From Novosphingobium subterraneum (GTDB lineage Bacteria > Pseudomonadota > Alphaproteobacteria > Sphingomonadales > Sphingomonadaceae), in assembly GCF_000807925.1 (NCBI RefSeq), contig NZ_JRVC01000007.1, positions 62,001-126,000 on the forward strand: a DNA stretch of 64,000 nucleotides, read 5' to 3'. How positions within the stretch are numbered: position 1 is the stretch's first letter; every line of letters begins with the position of its first letter. The notes beneath the pieces were generated by a model. The model was given only the letters and a program-made list of their open reading frames with translations, was not told the DNA's origin and made no database searches. The translations under genes were made by a program, and so were the position numbers. This document shows positions 25,635 through 37,680 of this stretch, piece by piece.

Positions 25635-27935
25635 ATGCGCCTGACGCGGCGAGGGATGCTGGTGGGAGCGGGAGTGGGCGGCGCCCTGCTCATCGCCTTC
25701 CCGCTGATCCCGCGCCGCCATCCCGTGCCGCTACAGGCGGGCAAGGGCGAGCATGTCGTCGACGCCTTCCTGAAGGTTGGCAAGGTCAAGGGTGGAAAGG
25801 ACTGCGTGCTCACCGTCGCCGTGCCGTTCTGCGAGATGGGGCAGGGCATCACCACGCTGGTCGCGCAGATCGTGGCGGACGAGGCCGGAGCCGACTGGCG
25901 CAAGGTGGCGGTGGAAGCCGCGCCGATCAGCCCCGCCTATGCCGATCCGGTCCTTTCGGCAAAGTGGGCACCGTTGTGGATGCCTGCCTTTGCCTCGCTG
26001 GGACAGGACGCAGACGGGATGCTGGCGCGGCTCCATGCCGAGCGCGGGCCGTTGATGATCACGGCCGACGGCACGGCGCTGGCGGCTTTCGAAACGCCCT
26101 TGCGAGAGGCTGGTGCGGCGCTGCGGGCGATGATGGCACAGGCGGCGGCAGACAAGTGGGGCGTCGGCTGGGAGGAGTGCGAGACGAAAGGCAGCTTCGT
26201 TTCGCATCAGAACAAGCGCCTGTCGTTTGCCGAACTGCTTGATGCAGCAGTGGACTACAACCCCCCGGACGTGCCCGTGCTGCGCGCCGAACCCCCGCGC
26301 GAGAAGCCCGGGCAGTTTCCTGAAGGATCGCCGCCCAGCCATCCGCGGCTCGACCTGCCTGCCAAGGTCGATGGCAGCTTCACCTTCGCGGGGGACGTTC
26401 GCCTGCCCGGGATGGTTTACGCGGCGATCGCGCATGGACCGCAAGGGGCGAGCGTGCTGTCGAGCTATGACAAGCAGGCGGCGGCGGCAGTTCGGGGCCT
26501 TGTCGGCGTGGTCCATGCCAAGCGCTGGCTGGCAGCGGTCGCAACCGACTGGTTCAGTGCCGACAAGGCAGTGCGGGCGATGGAGCCGCGCTTCAAGGCT
26601 GACGGCCCGATAGCCGATGCCGAAAAGGTGCTGGTCGCGCTCGACAAGGCGCTGACCGAGGGGGAGCCGCAGCGGCTCCTTGCAGATGGTGATCCGGACG
26701 CGTTGCTGGCCAAGCCTTCACTGACCGCGCGCTACGATGTCGAACCGGCGTTCCATGCGCCGCTGGAGACCGCCAGCGCCACGGCGCGGATACGGCATGG
26801 GTTGCTTGAGCTGTGGATCGCGACGCAGGCCCCGGAACGGGCAAGACGTGCGGCGGCCCGGGCGGCAGGTCTCTCGCGCCGGGACGTGATCGTCCATCCG
26901 ATGCACGCCGGCGGCAGTTTCGATGCACGGCTCGACGTGCGCATTGCCGCAGAAGTGGCGGCGATCTGCACGGTCATCGGCAAGCCGGTGCAACTGACGT
27001 ACTCGCGCTGGCAGGAATCGTTGGCGGGCATCCCGCGCACGCCGGTTTCGGCGCAGCTCGACGGGGCGTTGAGTCCGGACAAGACGCAGGTGCTCGGCTG
27101 GCGGGCGCGGCTTGCGGTGCCGGCAACAGCAGTTGAATCCGGCGCGCGTCTGCTTGATGGCTGGGGGGTGAGCCAAGCGCTCGAGCTGCAGGATCGGGTT
27201 GATCCGATGGCGTGCGAAGGCGCGATGCCACTCTATCGCATTCCGGAAAAGGCGGTGGAGCAGGTGCCGCTGGCGCTGCGCCAGCCAACGGCGCGCTTCC
27301 GCGGGCAGGCGCACGGCTATACCGCGTTCTTCACCGAAAGCTTCGTTGACGAGCTGGCGCATGCGGCGGGCAAGGAACCGCTGTCGTTCCGCGTCGGCAT
27401 GCTCGAGGGTGAGCCGCGGCTGGTGGCCTGCCTGCAAGGTGCCGGACGCCTGGCGCAATGGGGCGGAGGCATCGAGGCCTCGGGGCAGGGGATTGCCTGC
27501 CACCAGATGGAACTGGCCACGGGCGGTGGGGCCGTGCGCAAGGGACTGATCGCGGTCGTCGCCACCGCGCGCAGCGAAGCCGGCGTCGTGCGGGTGGACC
27601 GCTTGAGTGCGTATGTCGACATCGGGCGCATCGTCAACGTGAGCCTTGCCCGGCAACAGATTGAAGGCGGGTTGATGTTCGGCTTGGCCCACGCGGTCGG
27701 CGGGGCGAGCGGCTTTGCCAGGGGGCGGCCGCAGGCGGGCAGACTCTCGCAATTGGGGCTACCCCTGCTTGCCGATTGCCCCAAGGTTGATATTGCCTTT
27801 GCCGACAGCAACGAAGACCCGTTCGACCCCGGCGAGCTGGGCATGGTCGCGGTGGCTCCTGCCATTGCCAATGCCCTGTTCTCCGCCACGGGCGTGCGCT
27901 TCCGCCGCCTGCCCCTGATTTCCGAAGGCCTTTGA
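25635..27935 (+). CDS. Xanthine-dehydrogenase-family molybdopterin-binding subunit, IorB-like
   Basis: A 766-residue protein like the large subunit of isoquinoline 1-oxidoreductase and related aldehyde/aromatic-N-heterocycle hydroxylases. A Tat-type signal (LTRRGMLVGAGVGGALLIAF) marks export. The fold shows FCEMGQGITTLVAQIVADE, the second repeat with GSFDARLDVRIAAEVAAI, and the C-terminal DPGELGMVAVAPAIANALF, whose Glu is the expected base at the molybdenum site. Such enzymes need a [2Fe-2S] small subunit and often a cytochrome; neither is adjacent. It sits five bases behind mrp, and the stop lies 20 bases before hemH. Substrate is unknown. Confidence 0.85.
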   Translation: MRLTRRGMLVGAGVGGALLIAFPLIPRRHPVPLQAGKGEHVVDAFLKVGKVKGGKDCVLTVAVPFCEMGQGITTLVAQIVADEAGADWRKVAVEAAPISPAYADPVLSAKWAPLWMPAFASLGQDADGMLARLHAERGPLMITADGTALAAFETPLREAGAALRAMMAQAAADKWGVGWEECETKGSFVSHQNKRLSFAELLDAAVDYNPPDVPVLRAEPPREKPGQFPEGSPPSHPRLDLPAKVDGSFTFAGDVRLPGMVYAAIAHGPQGASVLSSYDKQAAAAVRGLVGVVHAKRWLAAVATDWFSADKAVRAMEPRFKADGPIADAEKVLVALDKALTEGEPQRLLADGDPDALLAKPSLTARYDVEPAFHAPLETASATARIRHGLLELWIATQAPERARRAAARAAGLSRRDVIVHPMHAGGSFDARLDVRIAAEVAAICTVIGKPVQLTYSRWQESLAGIPRTPVSAQLDGALSPDKTQVLGWRARLAVPATAVESGARLLDGWGVSQALELQDRVDPMACEGAMPLYRIPEKAVEQVPLALRQPTARFRGQAHGYTAFFTESFVDELAHAAGKEPLSFRVGMLEGEPRLVACLQGAGRLAQWGGGIEASGQGIACHQMELATGGGAVRKGLIAVVATARSEAGVVRVDRLSAYVDIGRIVNVSLARQQIEGGLMFGLAHAVGGASGFARGRPQAGRLSQLGLPLLADCPKVDIAFADSNEDPFDPGELGMVAVAPAIANALFSATGVRFRRLPLISEGL

Positions 27936-27955
27936 GCCTCTTCCCAAGGATTGCA

Positions 27956-28972
27956 ATGGAACGTCCTGCCGATCACCCCAATGTGCTTACCGGCAAGGTC
28001 GGCGTGCTTGTCGTCAACCTCGGCACGCCCGACGCGCCCGATGTCGATTCGGTCAAGCGCTACCTCAAGGAGTTCCTGTCCGATCCGCGCGTGGTGGAGA
28101 TCCCCAGGCTGATCTGGCAGCCGATCCTGCGCGGCATCATCCTCAACACGCGGCCGAAGAAGTCGGCACATGCCTATTCGCAGGTGTGGAGCGAGGACGG
28201 CTCGCCGCTGGCTGCGATCACCAAGGCGCAGGCCGGTGCGCTGCAGGAACGGCTGGGCGATGCGGCGATCGTGCGCCATGCGATGCGCTATCAGTCGCCG
28301 TCGATGGCCAAGGAGCTCGACGCGCTGGTGGCAGCGGGGTGCGAGCGCATTCTGGTGGCCCCGCTCTATCCGCACTATTCGGGCGCGACGACCGCATCGG
28401 CGCTGGACGCCCTGGCCGACTGGATCAAGCTGCGTCGCCGTCTGCCCGCGCTGCGCACGCTACCGCCCTATCACGATGATCCGACCTATATAGGTGCGCT
28501 TCATGCCGACATGACGCGGCAGATGGCCGCGCTGGACTTTGCGCCGGAACTGTTGCTGCTGAGCTATCACGGCATGCCCGAGCGTACGCTCTACCTTGGC
28601 GACCCCTACCACTGCCACTGCCAGAAGACTTCGCGCCTGCTGTCGGAGCGGTTCGCGCAGAGCCATCCTGGCTTGCGGCTGGTCACGACGTTCCAATCAC
28701 GCTTCGGGCGGGCCAAGTGGCTCGAGCCTGCAACCGATGCCGTGCTGGCGGTTGAGGCCGAGAAGGGAACGAAGCGCGTGGTCATCGCCGCGCCGGGCTT
28801 TTCGGCGGATTGTCTGGAGACGCTGGAAGAGCTGGCGATTCGCGGCAAGGAAGACTTCGAGGCGGCGGGCGGTACGCACTTCGCCGCGCTCGAGTGCCTC
28901 AACGCCGGGCAGGCCGGCATGGACCTGCTGGAGACGATGGCACGGCGCGAGCTGGCGGGCTGGATCGAATAA
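27956..28972 (+). CDS. hemH: Ferrochelatase
   Basis: A 338-residue ferrochelatase, which inserts Fe2+ into protoporphyrin IX to make haem. The N-terminal GVLVVNLGTPDAPD, the active-site region with ILVAPLYPHYSGAT, LSYHGMPERT (catalytic His) and the glutamate-rich end APGFSADCLETLEELAIRG all fit the family. The start is ATG 27956, with AAGGA five bases upstream; the frame is open to a TTG at 27932 that overlaps the preceding stop but has no binding site. A Cys-rich HCHCQ segment sits near residue 220. Haem supply is relevant to the P450 gene that follows. Confidence 0.96.
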   Translation: MERPADHPNVLTGKVGVLVVNLGTPDAPDVDSVKRYLKEFLSDPRVVEIPRLIWQPILRGIILNTRPKKSAHAYSQVWSEDGSPLAAITKAQAGALQERLGDAAIVRHAMRYQSPSMAKELDALVAAGCERILVAPLYPHYSGATTASALDALADWIKLRRRLPALRTLPPYHDDPTYIGALHADMTRQMAALDFAPELLLLSYHGMPERTLYLGDPYHCHCQKTSRLLSERFAQSHPGLRLVTTFQSRFGRAKWLEPATDAVLAVEAEKGTKRVVIAAPGFSADCLETLEELAIRGKEDFEAAGGTHFAALECLNAGQAGMDLLETMARRELAGWIE

Positions 28973-29003
28973 GGCTCTTGGCCGCTGCTGACAGGCGTGT
29001 TAA

Positions 29004-29015
29004 TTGACCGGTTAA
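29004..29015. promoter_or_regulatory. Near-palindrome before the cytochrome P450 gene
   Basis: TTGACCGGTTAA is a 12-base palindrome with one mismatched pair, 21 bases before the P450 start. It could bind a dimeric regulator. No candidate regulator is adjacent and the site could be chance. Confidence 0.2.
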
Positions 29016-29036
29016 ACCAGAACGCCGGGAGACACC

Positions 29037-30446
29037 ATGGCCAGCATCGCACCCGAGGCTGCTGCTAACCTGCATACAGAACGCGCCAATCCGCACTGGG
29101 TACGGCTGGGCGGCGATCACAAGCTTGACCATATTCCTGGCGACGACGGCTGGCCCGTGCTCGGCACCACGCTGAAGCAACTGGCCGATCCGCTGGGCTT
29201 CCAGAAGCGCATGGTCGAAGCTTACGGCCCGGTTTTCCGCACGCGCAGCTTCGGTCGGCGCGGGGTCAACCTGATCGGGGCCGATGCCAACGAACTGGTG
29301 CTGTTCGATCGCGACAAGCTGTTCTCGAACGAGCAGGGCTGGGGGCCGGTGCTGAACCTGCTGTTCCCGCGCGGGCTGATGCTGATGGATTTCGAGGCAC
29401 ACCGGGTTGACCGGCGGGCCTTGTCGATCGCGTTCAAGCCCGAGCCGATGCGGGCCTATTGCGGGGTACTGAATACCGGGATTGCCTCGGCGATGGAGCA
29501 GTGGGCCAAGAGCACTGGGAATGGCTCGATGCGCTTCTACGACGCGATCAAGGCGCTCACGCTGGACACGGCGGCATCGAGCTTCCTCGGCCTGCCGCTG
29601 GGGCCTGAGGCAGACCGGCTGAACAAGGCCTTCGTCGACATGGTGCAGGCCTCGGTCGGCGTGGTGCGCAAGCCGCTGCCCTTCACCAAGATGGGCAAGG
29701 GCGTGGCCGGGCGACGGCTGATGGTCGACTACTTCGGGCGGCTGGTGCGCGAGCGTCGGGCCAATCCGGGGCAGGACATGTTCAGCCAGTTCGCGCTCGC
29801 GACCCGAGACGACGGCTCGTTGCTGCCGGAGGACGTGGTGGTCGATCACATGATCTTCCTGATGATGGCGGCGCACGACACGATCACCTCTTCAGCAACG
29901 GTGCTGTTCTGGCAGCTGGCCAGGAACCCCGGGTGGCAGGACCGCCTGCGGGCCGAGGCGCGCGCGGTGACGGGAGGGGATGGCCTGCCCTTGGCCTACG
30001 AGGACCTTGGGCGGATGGAACTGACCGAGATGGCCTTCAAGGAAGCGCTGCGCTTCATGCCGCCGGTGCCGAACATGCCGCGCCGGGCGCTGCGGGACTT
30101 CCGCTTCGGCGGCTATGACATTCCGGCCGGGACCCCGATCGGGATCAGTCCGGCAGCGGTTCATGCCGATCCGGCTCACTGGGAATCGCCCGAGATCTTC
30201 GATCCCATGCGCTTTACCGCGGACAAGGTGGCGGCGCGGCACAAGTATGCCTGGGTGCCGTTCGGCGGCGGCGCGCACATGTGCCTGGGGCTGCATTTTG
30301 CCTATATGCAGGTCAAGCTTCTGGCCAATCACATCCTCACGCGATTCGAGGTGCGGATGGCCGCCGGTGCCGAGCCGCTGTGGCAGGCCTGGCCGATCCC
30401 GAAGCCGCGTGACGGCCTGAGGGTGGAGATGCGCCGAATCTGTTGA
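29037..30446 (+). CDS. Cytochrome P450
   Basis: A 469-residue soluble P450. The oxygen-activation motif is AAHDT (278-282), the ExxR pair is E336/R339 in KEALR, and the haem-binding loop [10 protein letters not shown] carries the axial Cys416. The GAHMCLG loop and the lack of a membrane anchor resemble the CYP120/CYP26-like and CYP51-like bacterial groups more than camphor-type P450s. No ferredoxin or ferredoxin reductase gene is next to it, so electrons must come from elsewhere. Its stop codon lies inside the promoter candidate for rpsT. The substrate cannot be read from the sequence. Confidence 0.93.
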   Translation: MASIAPEAAANLHTERANPHWVRLGGDHKLDHIPGDDGWPVLGTTLKQLADPLGFQKRMVEAYGPVFRTRSFGRRGVNLIGADANELVLFDRDKLFSNEQGWGPVLNLLFPRGLMLMDFEAHRVDRRALSIAFKPEPMRAYCGVLNTGIASAMEQWAKSTGNGSMRFYDAIKALTLDTAASSFLGLPLGPEADRLNKAFVDMVQASVGVVRKPLPFTKMGKGVAGRRLMVDYFGRLVRERRANPGQDMFSQFALATRDDGSLLPEDVVVDHMIFLMMAAHDTITSSATVLFWQLARNPGWQDRLRAEARAVTGGDGLPLAYEDLGRMELTEMAFKEALRFMPPVPNMPRRALRDFRFGGYDIPAGTPIGISPAAVHADPAHWESPEIFDPMRFTADKVAARHKYAWVPFGGGAHMCLGLHFAYMQVKLLANHILTRFEVRMAAGAEPLWQAWPIPKPRDGLRVEMRRIC

Positions 30447-30471
30447 CGATTCGGGTGTCCACAGTTATGGG
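30443..30471 (+). promoter_or_regulatory. Housekeeping-type promoter for rpsT
   Basis: TTGACG (30443-30448), 17 bases and TATGGG (30466-30471) form a sigma-70-like promoter that overlaps the P450 stop. Transcription would start about 80 bases upstream of rpsT. This lets the ribosomal gene be expressed independently of the P450. Confidence 0.45.
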
Positions 30472-30559
30472 GCGCGCTTTCCGGCGGGACATCCCGCCAC
30501 TGGATGAGATTCACGCGGTCGCTCCTGGCGCCCGCCAAGGCACGAGAAACAGGAAGACC

Positions 30560-30820
30560 ATGGCCAACACGCCGCAAGCCCGCAAGCGTATCCGTCGCAA
30601 TGAACGTCGCGCCGAAATCAACGGCAACCGCCTTTCGCGCATCCGCACCTTCGTGAAGAAGGTCGAGACTGCACTGGCTGGCGGCGACAAGACGGCTGCT
30701 GCTGCGGCGCTGAAGGAAGCCCAGCCCGAGCTGGCGCGTGGCGTTGCCCGTGGCGTGCTCCACAAGAACACCGTCGCGCGCAAGATGTCGCGCCTGTCGA
30801 AGCGCGTCGCCGCGCTCTGA
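30560..30820 (+). CDS. rpsT: 30S ribosomal protein S20
   Basis: An 86-residue basic protein, bS20. It begins [20 protein letters not shown] and contains the family pattern [17 protein letters not shown] and [21 protein letters not shown]20 binds 16S rRNA early in small-subunit assembly. The ATG at 30560 follows AGGAAG; upstream codons in frame belong to noncoding sequence. A terminator follows at 30886. The position directly before dnaA is typical for alphaproteobacteria. Confidence 0.97.
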   Translation: MANTPQARKRIRRNERRAEINGNRLSRIRTFVKKVETALAGGDKTAAAAALKEAQPELARGVARGVLHKNTVARKMSRLSKRVAAL

Positions 30821-30885
30821 CTTTGGCAGGATGATTCGCTGCTCGAAGCGGCGGACATTTTTCCAGAACGGCACAAATAAAGAAC

Positions 30886-30917
30886 ATGGTCGGCGATGAT
30901 TTCGCCGGCCATTTTCA
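30886..30917 (+). terminator. Rho-independent terminator of rpsT
   Basis: Arms ATGGTCGGCG (30886-30895) and CGCCGGCCAT (30903-30912) pair over ten positions with one G-U pair, around a seven-base loop, and are followed by TTTTCATTT. It separates rpsT from dnaA transcription. Confidence 0.75.
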
Positions 30918-31290
30918 TTTGTGTGCCTACTGATCCGCAGTCTTCCGCATTGTTACATTGTGCAGTCGCAACAAGTCACGGAATCTACGCGATTCGCATG
31001 ACCGTGCATGACTGCATAAGTAAAAAGCCTTAGTTTTCAGCTATTTGATGCATCTCTGCGGGTTAGGGCGAGTCAAGGGCATTTATTTCAGTTTTTTTGC
31101 TCCCTGCCCGCTTGCGCGAAGGGGGCGAACCCCAATAGACAATGCGGACCGGGGGCGGGAATCACTGCCACTTGGTGTCACTTGAAATTTCATCGAACAG
31201 GGTCTGCTGCGCCTTGTGCGGCAGAGCAGGGGCATTTTGTGTCTGCGTGCCGGGGAAGCGCGCGGGCCAATTCAGTCGAGGCAGCGAAGC
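30918..31290 (+). promoter_or_regulatory. Long dnaA upstream region with four GANTC sites
   Basis: This noncoding stretch holds four GANTC sequences, the target of the cell-cycle methylase CcrM in alphaproteobacteria: GAATC 30981-30985, GATTC 30991-30995, GAGTC 31070-31074 and GAATC 31159-31163. In Caulobacter, methylation at such a site tunes dnaA transcription. I see no convincing DnaA box (TTATCCACA) cluster, so the replication origin is probably not here. No RNA gene or further ORF is recognised. Confidence 0.45.
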
Positions 31291-32787
31291 GTGAAAGTAG
31301 ACGATTTCGCAGGGGGAAGCGCGGTCAGCGCCATGGCGACCACTGCCAAGGGCGAAGGCGAGCGTAGCATGACGGGCAAGAAGGGACGTGACAGCACAAT
31401 GATCGAGGACCAGGAAGCGCTGGATCTGGCAGCAGACTGGGCCGACATCAGCCAGGGTCTGAAGAAGGACCTTGGGCCGCAACTCCACGCGCAGTGGATC
31501 AAGCCAATCCAGCTCGGTTCGTTCTGCAAGGAAACCGGCACGCTCGACCTGTTCCTGCCGACCGAATTCTCCGCGAACTGGGTGGCCGATCGGTTCGCCG
31601 ATCGCCTCAGCCTTGCCTGGAAGATCGCACGCTCTGAAGTGCGCCAGGTGCGCATCACCGTCCACCCGCGCCGCCGCTCGATGCCGGAGCTGCGTGTCGG
31701 TGGCGAAGCGCCGATCGCGCCGCGCGCTCCGGTTCACGCTGCTCCGGCGATGCTCGATTCGGCGCTGTCCGGTCTCGACCCTTCGCTGACTTTCGCCGAG
31801 TTCGTCTCCGGCTCCGCCAACGTGCTGGCGGTCAACGCGGCGCAGCGCATGGCCGCGGTCGAGACCCCGCAGTTCTCGCCGCTCTACCTCAAGGGCTCGA
31901 CCGGACAGGGCAAGACCCACCTGCTCCACGCCATCGGCCACGCCTTTGCCGCCAACAAGCCGGGCGCGCGCATCTTCTACTGCTCGGCAGAGCGGTTCAT
32001 GATCGAATTCGTCCAGGCCATGCGCTCGAACGAGATGATCGAGTTCAAGGCCCGTCTGCGCGGCTTCGACATGCTGCTGGTGGACGACATCCAGTTCATC
32101 ATCGGTAAGGCTAGCACGCAGGAGGAATTCCTCCACACGATCGATGCGCTGATGAGCGCAGGCAAGCGCCTCGTCGTCGCCGCTGACCGTGCGCCCCAAG
32201 CGCTGGACGGCGTCGAGCAGCGCCTGCTCTCGCGCCTGTCCATGGGTCTGGTGGCGGACATCCAGCCGGCCGACATCGAACTGCGCCGCAAGATTCTCGA
32301 GCATCGCCTGGGCCGGTTCGGCAACACGCAAGTGCCGGCGGACGTGATAGAGTTCCTCGCTCGCACCATCAACCGCAACGTGCGCGAGCTTGTTGGTGGC
32401 CTCAACAAGCTGATCGCCTATGCACAGCTCACCGGGCAGCCGGTTTCGCTGCAGCTCGCCGAAGAGCAGCTGACCGACATCCTCTCGGCCAACCGCCGTC
32501 GCATCACCATCGACGAGATCCAGCGCACGGTCTGCCAGTTCTACCGCGTCGACCGCACGGAAATGGCCTCGAAGCGTCGTGCCCGTGCCGTGGTGCGTCC
32601 GCGCCAGGTTGCGATGTATCTCGCCAAGGTGCTGACGCCCCGCTCCTACCCGGAGATCGGCCGCAAGTTCGGCGGACGCGATCACTCGACCGTGATCCAC
32701 GCCGTGCGCCTGATCGAGGAACTGCGCACCCGCGACGCCGACATGGACGGCGACGTGCGCACGCTGCTGCGGCAGCTGGAGGACTAA
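31291..32787 (+). CDS. dnaA: Chromosomal replication initiator DnaA
   Basis: About 498 residues. Domain I (ALDLAADWADISQGLKKDLG) is followed by the AAA+ domain with Walker A STGQGKTHLLHA and Walker B MLLVDDIQFIIG, and the C-terminal DNA-binding domain with PRSYPEIGRKFGGRDHSTVI. Walker A reads KGSTGQGKTH rather than the more common GGVGLGKTH. The start is uncertain: GTG 31291 has GAGG nine bases upstream; ATGs at 31333, 31369 and 31399 are alternatives and all keep domain I. A very strong terminator follows the stop. Expression is probably linked to the GANTC sites upstream. Confidence 0.96.
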   Translation: MKVDDFAGGSAVSAMATTAKGEGERSMTGKKGRDSTMIEDQEALDLAADWADISQGLKKDLGPQLHAQWIKPIQLGSFCKETGTLDLFLPTEFSANWVADRFADRLSLAWKIARSEVRQVRITVHPRRRSMPELRVGGEAPIAPRAPVHAAPAMLDSALSGLDPSLTFAEFVSGSANVLAVNAAQRMAAVETPQFSPLYLKGSTGQGKTHLLHAIGHAFAANKPGARIFYCSAERFMIEFVQAMRSNEMIEFKARLRGFDMLLVDDIQFIIGKASTQEEFLHTIDALMSAGKRLVVAADRAPQALDGVEQRLLSRLSMGLVADIQPADIELRRKILEHRLGRFGNTQVPADVIEFLARTINRNVRELVGGLNKLIAYAQLTGQPVSLQLAEEQLTDILSANRRRITIDEIQRTVCQFYRVDRTEMASKRRARAVVRPRQVAMYLAKVLTPRSYPEIGRKFGGRDHSTVIHAVRLIEELRTRDADMDGDVRTLLRQLED

Positions 32788-32793
32788 GAGAAA

Positions 32794-32835
32794 GGGAAAT
32801 GCGAGGGTGATGACCCTCGCATTTCCCCTTCTTCT
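32794..32835 (+). terminator. Strong rho-independent terminator of dnaA
   Basis: A perfect 15-base stem: GGGAAATGCGAGGGT (32794-32808) pairs with 32813-32827 around the loop GATG, followed by a pyrimidine-rich CTTCTTCTTCCC. The stem begins six bases after the dnaA stop. Confidence 0.85.
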
Positions 32836-32851
32836 TCCCTAATTGCGTCGC

Positions 32852-33619
32852 ATGACGCCAGACCGCTTAGACCGCTTCGCCCGCCATATCGTCCTGCCCG
32901 AAGTGGGTGCGATGGGGCAGGCGAAACTGGCGCAGAGCCATGCCGTGCTGATCGGCATGGGCGGCATTGGCTCGCCTGCGCTGCAGTACCTCGCGGGAGC
33001 AGGAGTTGGCCGCTTGACGCTGGTGGATGACGACGTGGTCGAGGCGAGCAACCTGCAGCGGCAGACCATCTATACCGAAGCCGACATCGGCAAGGCCAAG
33101 GCCGAGGCGGCAGCGGCGTGGGTCAAGGCCTTCGATCCAGCGCTGGAGGTTTCGGTGCATGTCCTGCGCATCAATCGCGACAACGCTGAAAGCCTGATCA
33201 CCGGGGCGGATGTGGTGCTCGACGGCTGCGACAACTTCGCCACGCGGCTTGCCGTTTCGGACGCCTGCGTCAAGGCGGGTGTGCCGCTGACCAGTGCTGC
33301 GCTCGGGCGGTTCCAGGGGCAGGTGGCGAACTTTGCCGGTCATCGAGAGGACCATGCCTGCTACCGCTGTTTCGTTGGCGATGCCTTCGATGCCGAGGAT
33401 TGCGATAGCTGCGCCGATCTTGGCGTGCTGGGCGCGATGGTCGGCATGGTCGGTGCGTTTGGCGCGATGGCGGCGATGCGGGTGCTGCTCGAGGGCGTAT
33501 CGGCGCTCGGCGATCCCCAGTGGGGGCAATTGCACGTCATGGACGGCCTGAAGCCCTCGCTGCGCACGATGCGCATTGCGCGGGACCCCGAGTGCAAAGG
33601 CTGCGGCGTGCCTGCCTGA
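32852..33619 (+). CDS. ThiF/MoeB/HesA-family adenylyltransferase
   Basis: A 255-residue E1-like enzyme that adenylates the C-terminal Gly-Gly of a sulfur-carrier protein such as MoaD or ThiS. Seen are ARHIVLPEVG at the start, the nucleotide fold VLIGMGGIGSPALQYLAGAG with the acidic LVDDDVVEASNLQRQ, the DGCDNFATR block, and zinc-binding pairs CYRCF and CKGC. A CDSC segment lies in the catalytic-cysteine region. The start is ATG 32852. There is no rhodanese domain, and no sulfur-carrier gene is adjacent, so molybdopterin versus thiamine cannot be decided here. Confidence 0.9.
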   Translation: MTPDRLDRFARHIVLPEVGAMGQAKLAQSHAVLIGMGGIGSPALQYLAGAGVGRLTLVDDDVVEASNLQRQTIYTEADIGKAKAEAAAAWVKAFDPALEVSVHVLRINRDNAESLITGADVVLDGCDNFATRLAVSDACVKAGVPLTSAALGRFQGQVANFAGHREDHACYRCFVGDAFDAEDCDSCADLGVLGAMVGMVGAFGAMAAMRVLLEGVSALGDPQWGQLHVMDGLKPSLRTMRIARDPECKGCGVPA

Positions 33620-33639
33620 ACGCCTCCTGAAGGCAAAGA

Positions 33640-33673
33640 AAAGGGCGCGAGGACCGAAGTCCCCGCGCCCTTT
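33640..33673. terminator. Terminator between convergent thiF-like gene and acnA
   Basis: Arms AAAGGGCGCG (33640-33649) and CGCGCCCTTT (33664-33673) form a perfect ten-base stem, extended inwards by imperfect pairing of GGAC with GTCC. Its A/T flanks serve both directions. Confidence 0.75.
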
Positions 33674-33695
33674 CTGTCTGGCCTGAAGCCGCTGC

Positions 33696-36368
<2,673 letters not shown>

Positions 36369-36608
36369 GGCTGTGCGTCTTCCCTCCTGTCGCGGCCGTT
36401 GCTGTACGGTGCCACGCGGGGAATCGCTCTTGGACCAAAGGCCCGTGGCGGCGCGGCGAGTTACGGCCTGAAAGCGAGAGGGCGATGCGCGCAAAGCGCG
36501 GGCACGTCAAGGGCGAGAGGGGCGCAAATCTCGCATGTGCAGCGCGATTTATCCTGGAGGAACACTTATTGATTTGCAATTGCAAGAACGGCCAGCATTG
36601 CGCCCGCT

Positions 36609-37496
36609 TCAGGTGTGCGCGATCGCCTCGGCCGGGGGCTTTCTGGTGGCATAGAGGCACCCTGCGACAATCAGAGTGACCCCGGCGAGCATAGGCACTG
36701 TCACCTGTTCCGAGAAGGCGATCCATCCGACAATCGCAGCCCAGATGAACGCCGTATATTCCAGGGGCACCAGAAACTGCGCTTCTGCTCGGCCATAAGC
36801 CCAGCTCAAAAGCATGATCGATGCGGCAGACAGGATCGCCGACCCGACGATCAGCCACCAGACCTCACCAGTGGGAAATGGCGCGAACCACCATGCTCCC
36901 ATACCCAGAAAGCCGAACTGGACGAGAGCCTGGAAGAAGGCCACTTCCTCGGGCTTGGCGAGAAGCGCCTGTTGACGCTGCAGGACCAGATTCCATGCGT
37001 AGAGCACCGCGGACACCAGTGTTGCGACAAGCCCCTTCATGGCTTCGGCGTCCGAGGGGCCATCGAACTTGCCGCCAGCAATGACGACCACCCCTGCAAG
37101 CGCCAGAAGCGAGCCGCCTATGGCTGCGGGCCTTACCTTCTCTCCCAGCATGATTGCAGCGAGATAGAGCGCGATCAGCGGCGCGATGAAGGACAGCGCA
37201 ATGCCCTCTGCCAGTGGAAGCCGCACGATGCCATAGAAGAACAGCGTTGCCATGACAGAGGCAACCGACCCGCGCAGGAGGTGTACCTTGAGCACGGTCC
37301 AGGCAGGCCAGCCCTGCCCGCGCCAGAGCCACAGCGGAAACGTCAGCAACGATCCGGCAAGGCCTCGCCAGCACATCGCAGCATAGGCGCCGATTGCCAG
37401 TGAAGCGGCCTTCATCACCCCGTCCATCACCGAGAACAACGCAAGCCCGAGCATCGTGGCAAGGACAGGGAGCAGTAGCGGGCGATGAGCGTTCAT
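36609..37496 (-). CDS. EamA/DMT-family transporter
   Basis: A 295-residue membrane protein with ten hydrophobic helices in two repeats of five, the EamA layout. The repeats are visible as ALFSVMDGVMKAASLAIGAY with RGLAGSLLTFPLWL, and SAILSAASIMLLSWAYGRAE with LVPLEYTAFIWAAIVGWIAF. Members export or import small metabolites or drugs; the substrate is unknown here. It ends about 240 bases from the acnA start, and the upstream side shares its promoter region with the divergent L,D-transpeptidase. Confidence 0.9.
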   Translation of the reverse strand: MNAHRPLLLPVLATMLGLALFSVMDGVMKAASLAIGAYAAMCWRGLAGSLLTFPLWLWRGQGWPAWTVLKVHLLRGSVASVMATLFFYGIVRLPLAEGIALSFIAPLIALYLAAIMLGEKVRPAAIGGSLLALAGVVVIAGGKFDGPSDAEAMKGLVATLVSAVLYAWNLVLQRQQALLAKPEEVAFFQALVQFGFLGMGAWWFAPFPTGEVWWLIVGSAILSAASIMLLSWAYGRAEAQFLVPLEYTAFIWAAIVGWIAFSEQVTVPMLAGVTLIVAGCLYATRKPPAEAIAHT

Positions 37497-37680
37497 CGCT
37501 CAGGCCATAGGCAAACTGGTTGCGATTTGAAACGATCATCTGGCCGCCGGGCGCGATTCAGGCTCCAGACAGGCGCGATACTTGATAGTCCCCCGCTTGA
37601 TAGTCCAGTGGCCTTGGGGCAGGACATTGGCGGTGGTGCGGCCGCCCGCGACGGCGCAATTGAACAGGGAAGTGCGGAAC

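Noticed and set aside
30821..31290. Replication origin next to dnaA
   Set aside because: No cluster of TTATCCACA-type boxes or AT-rich unwinding element was found.
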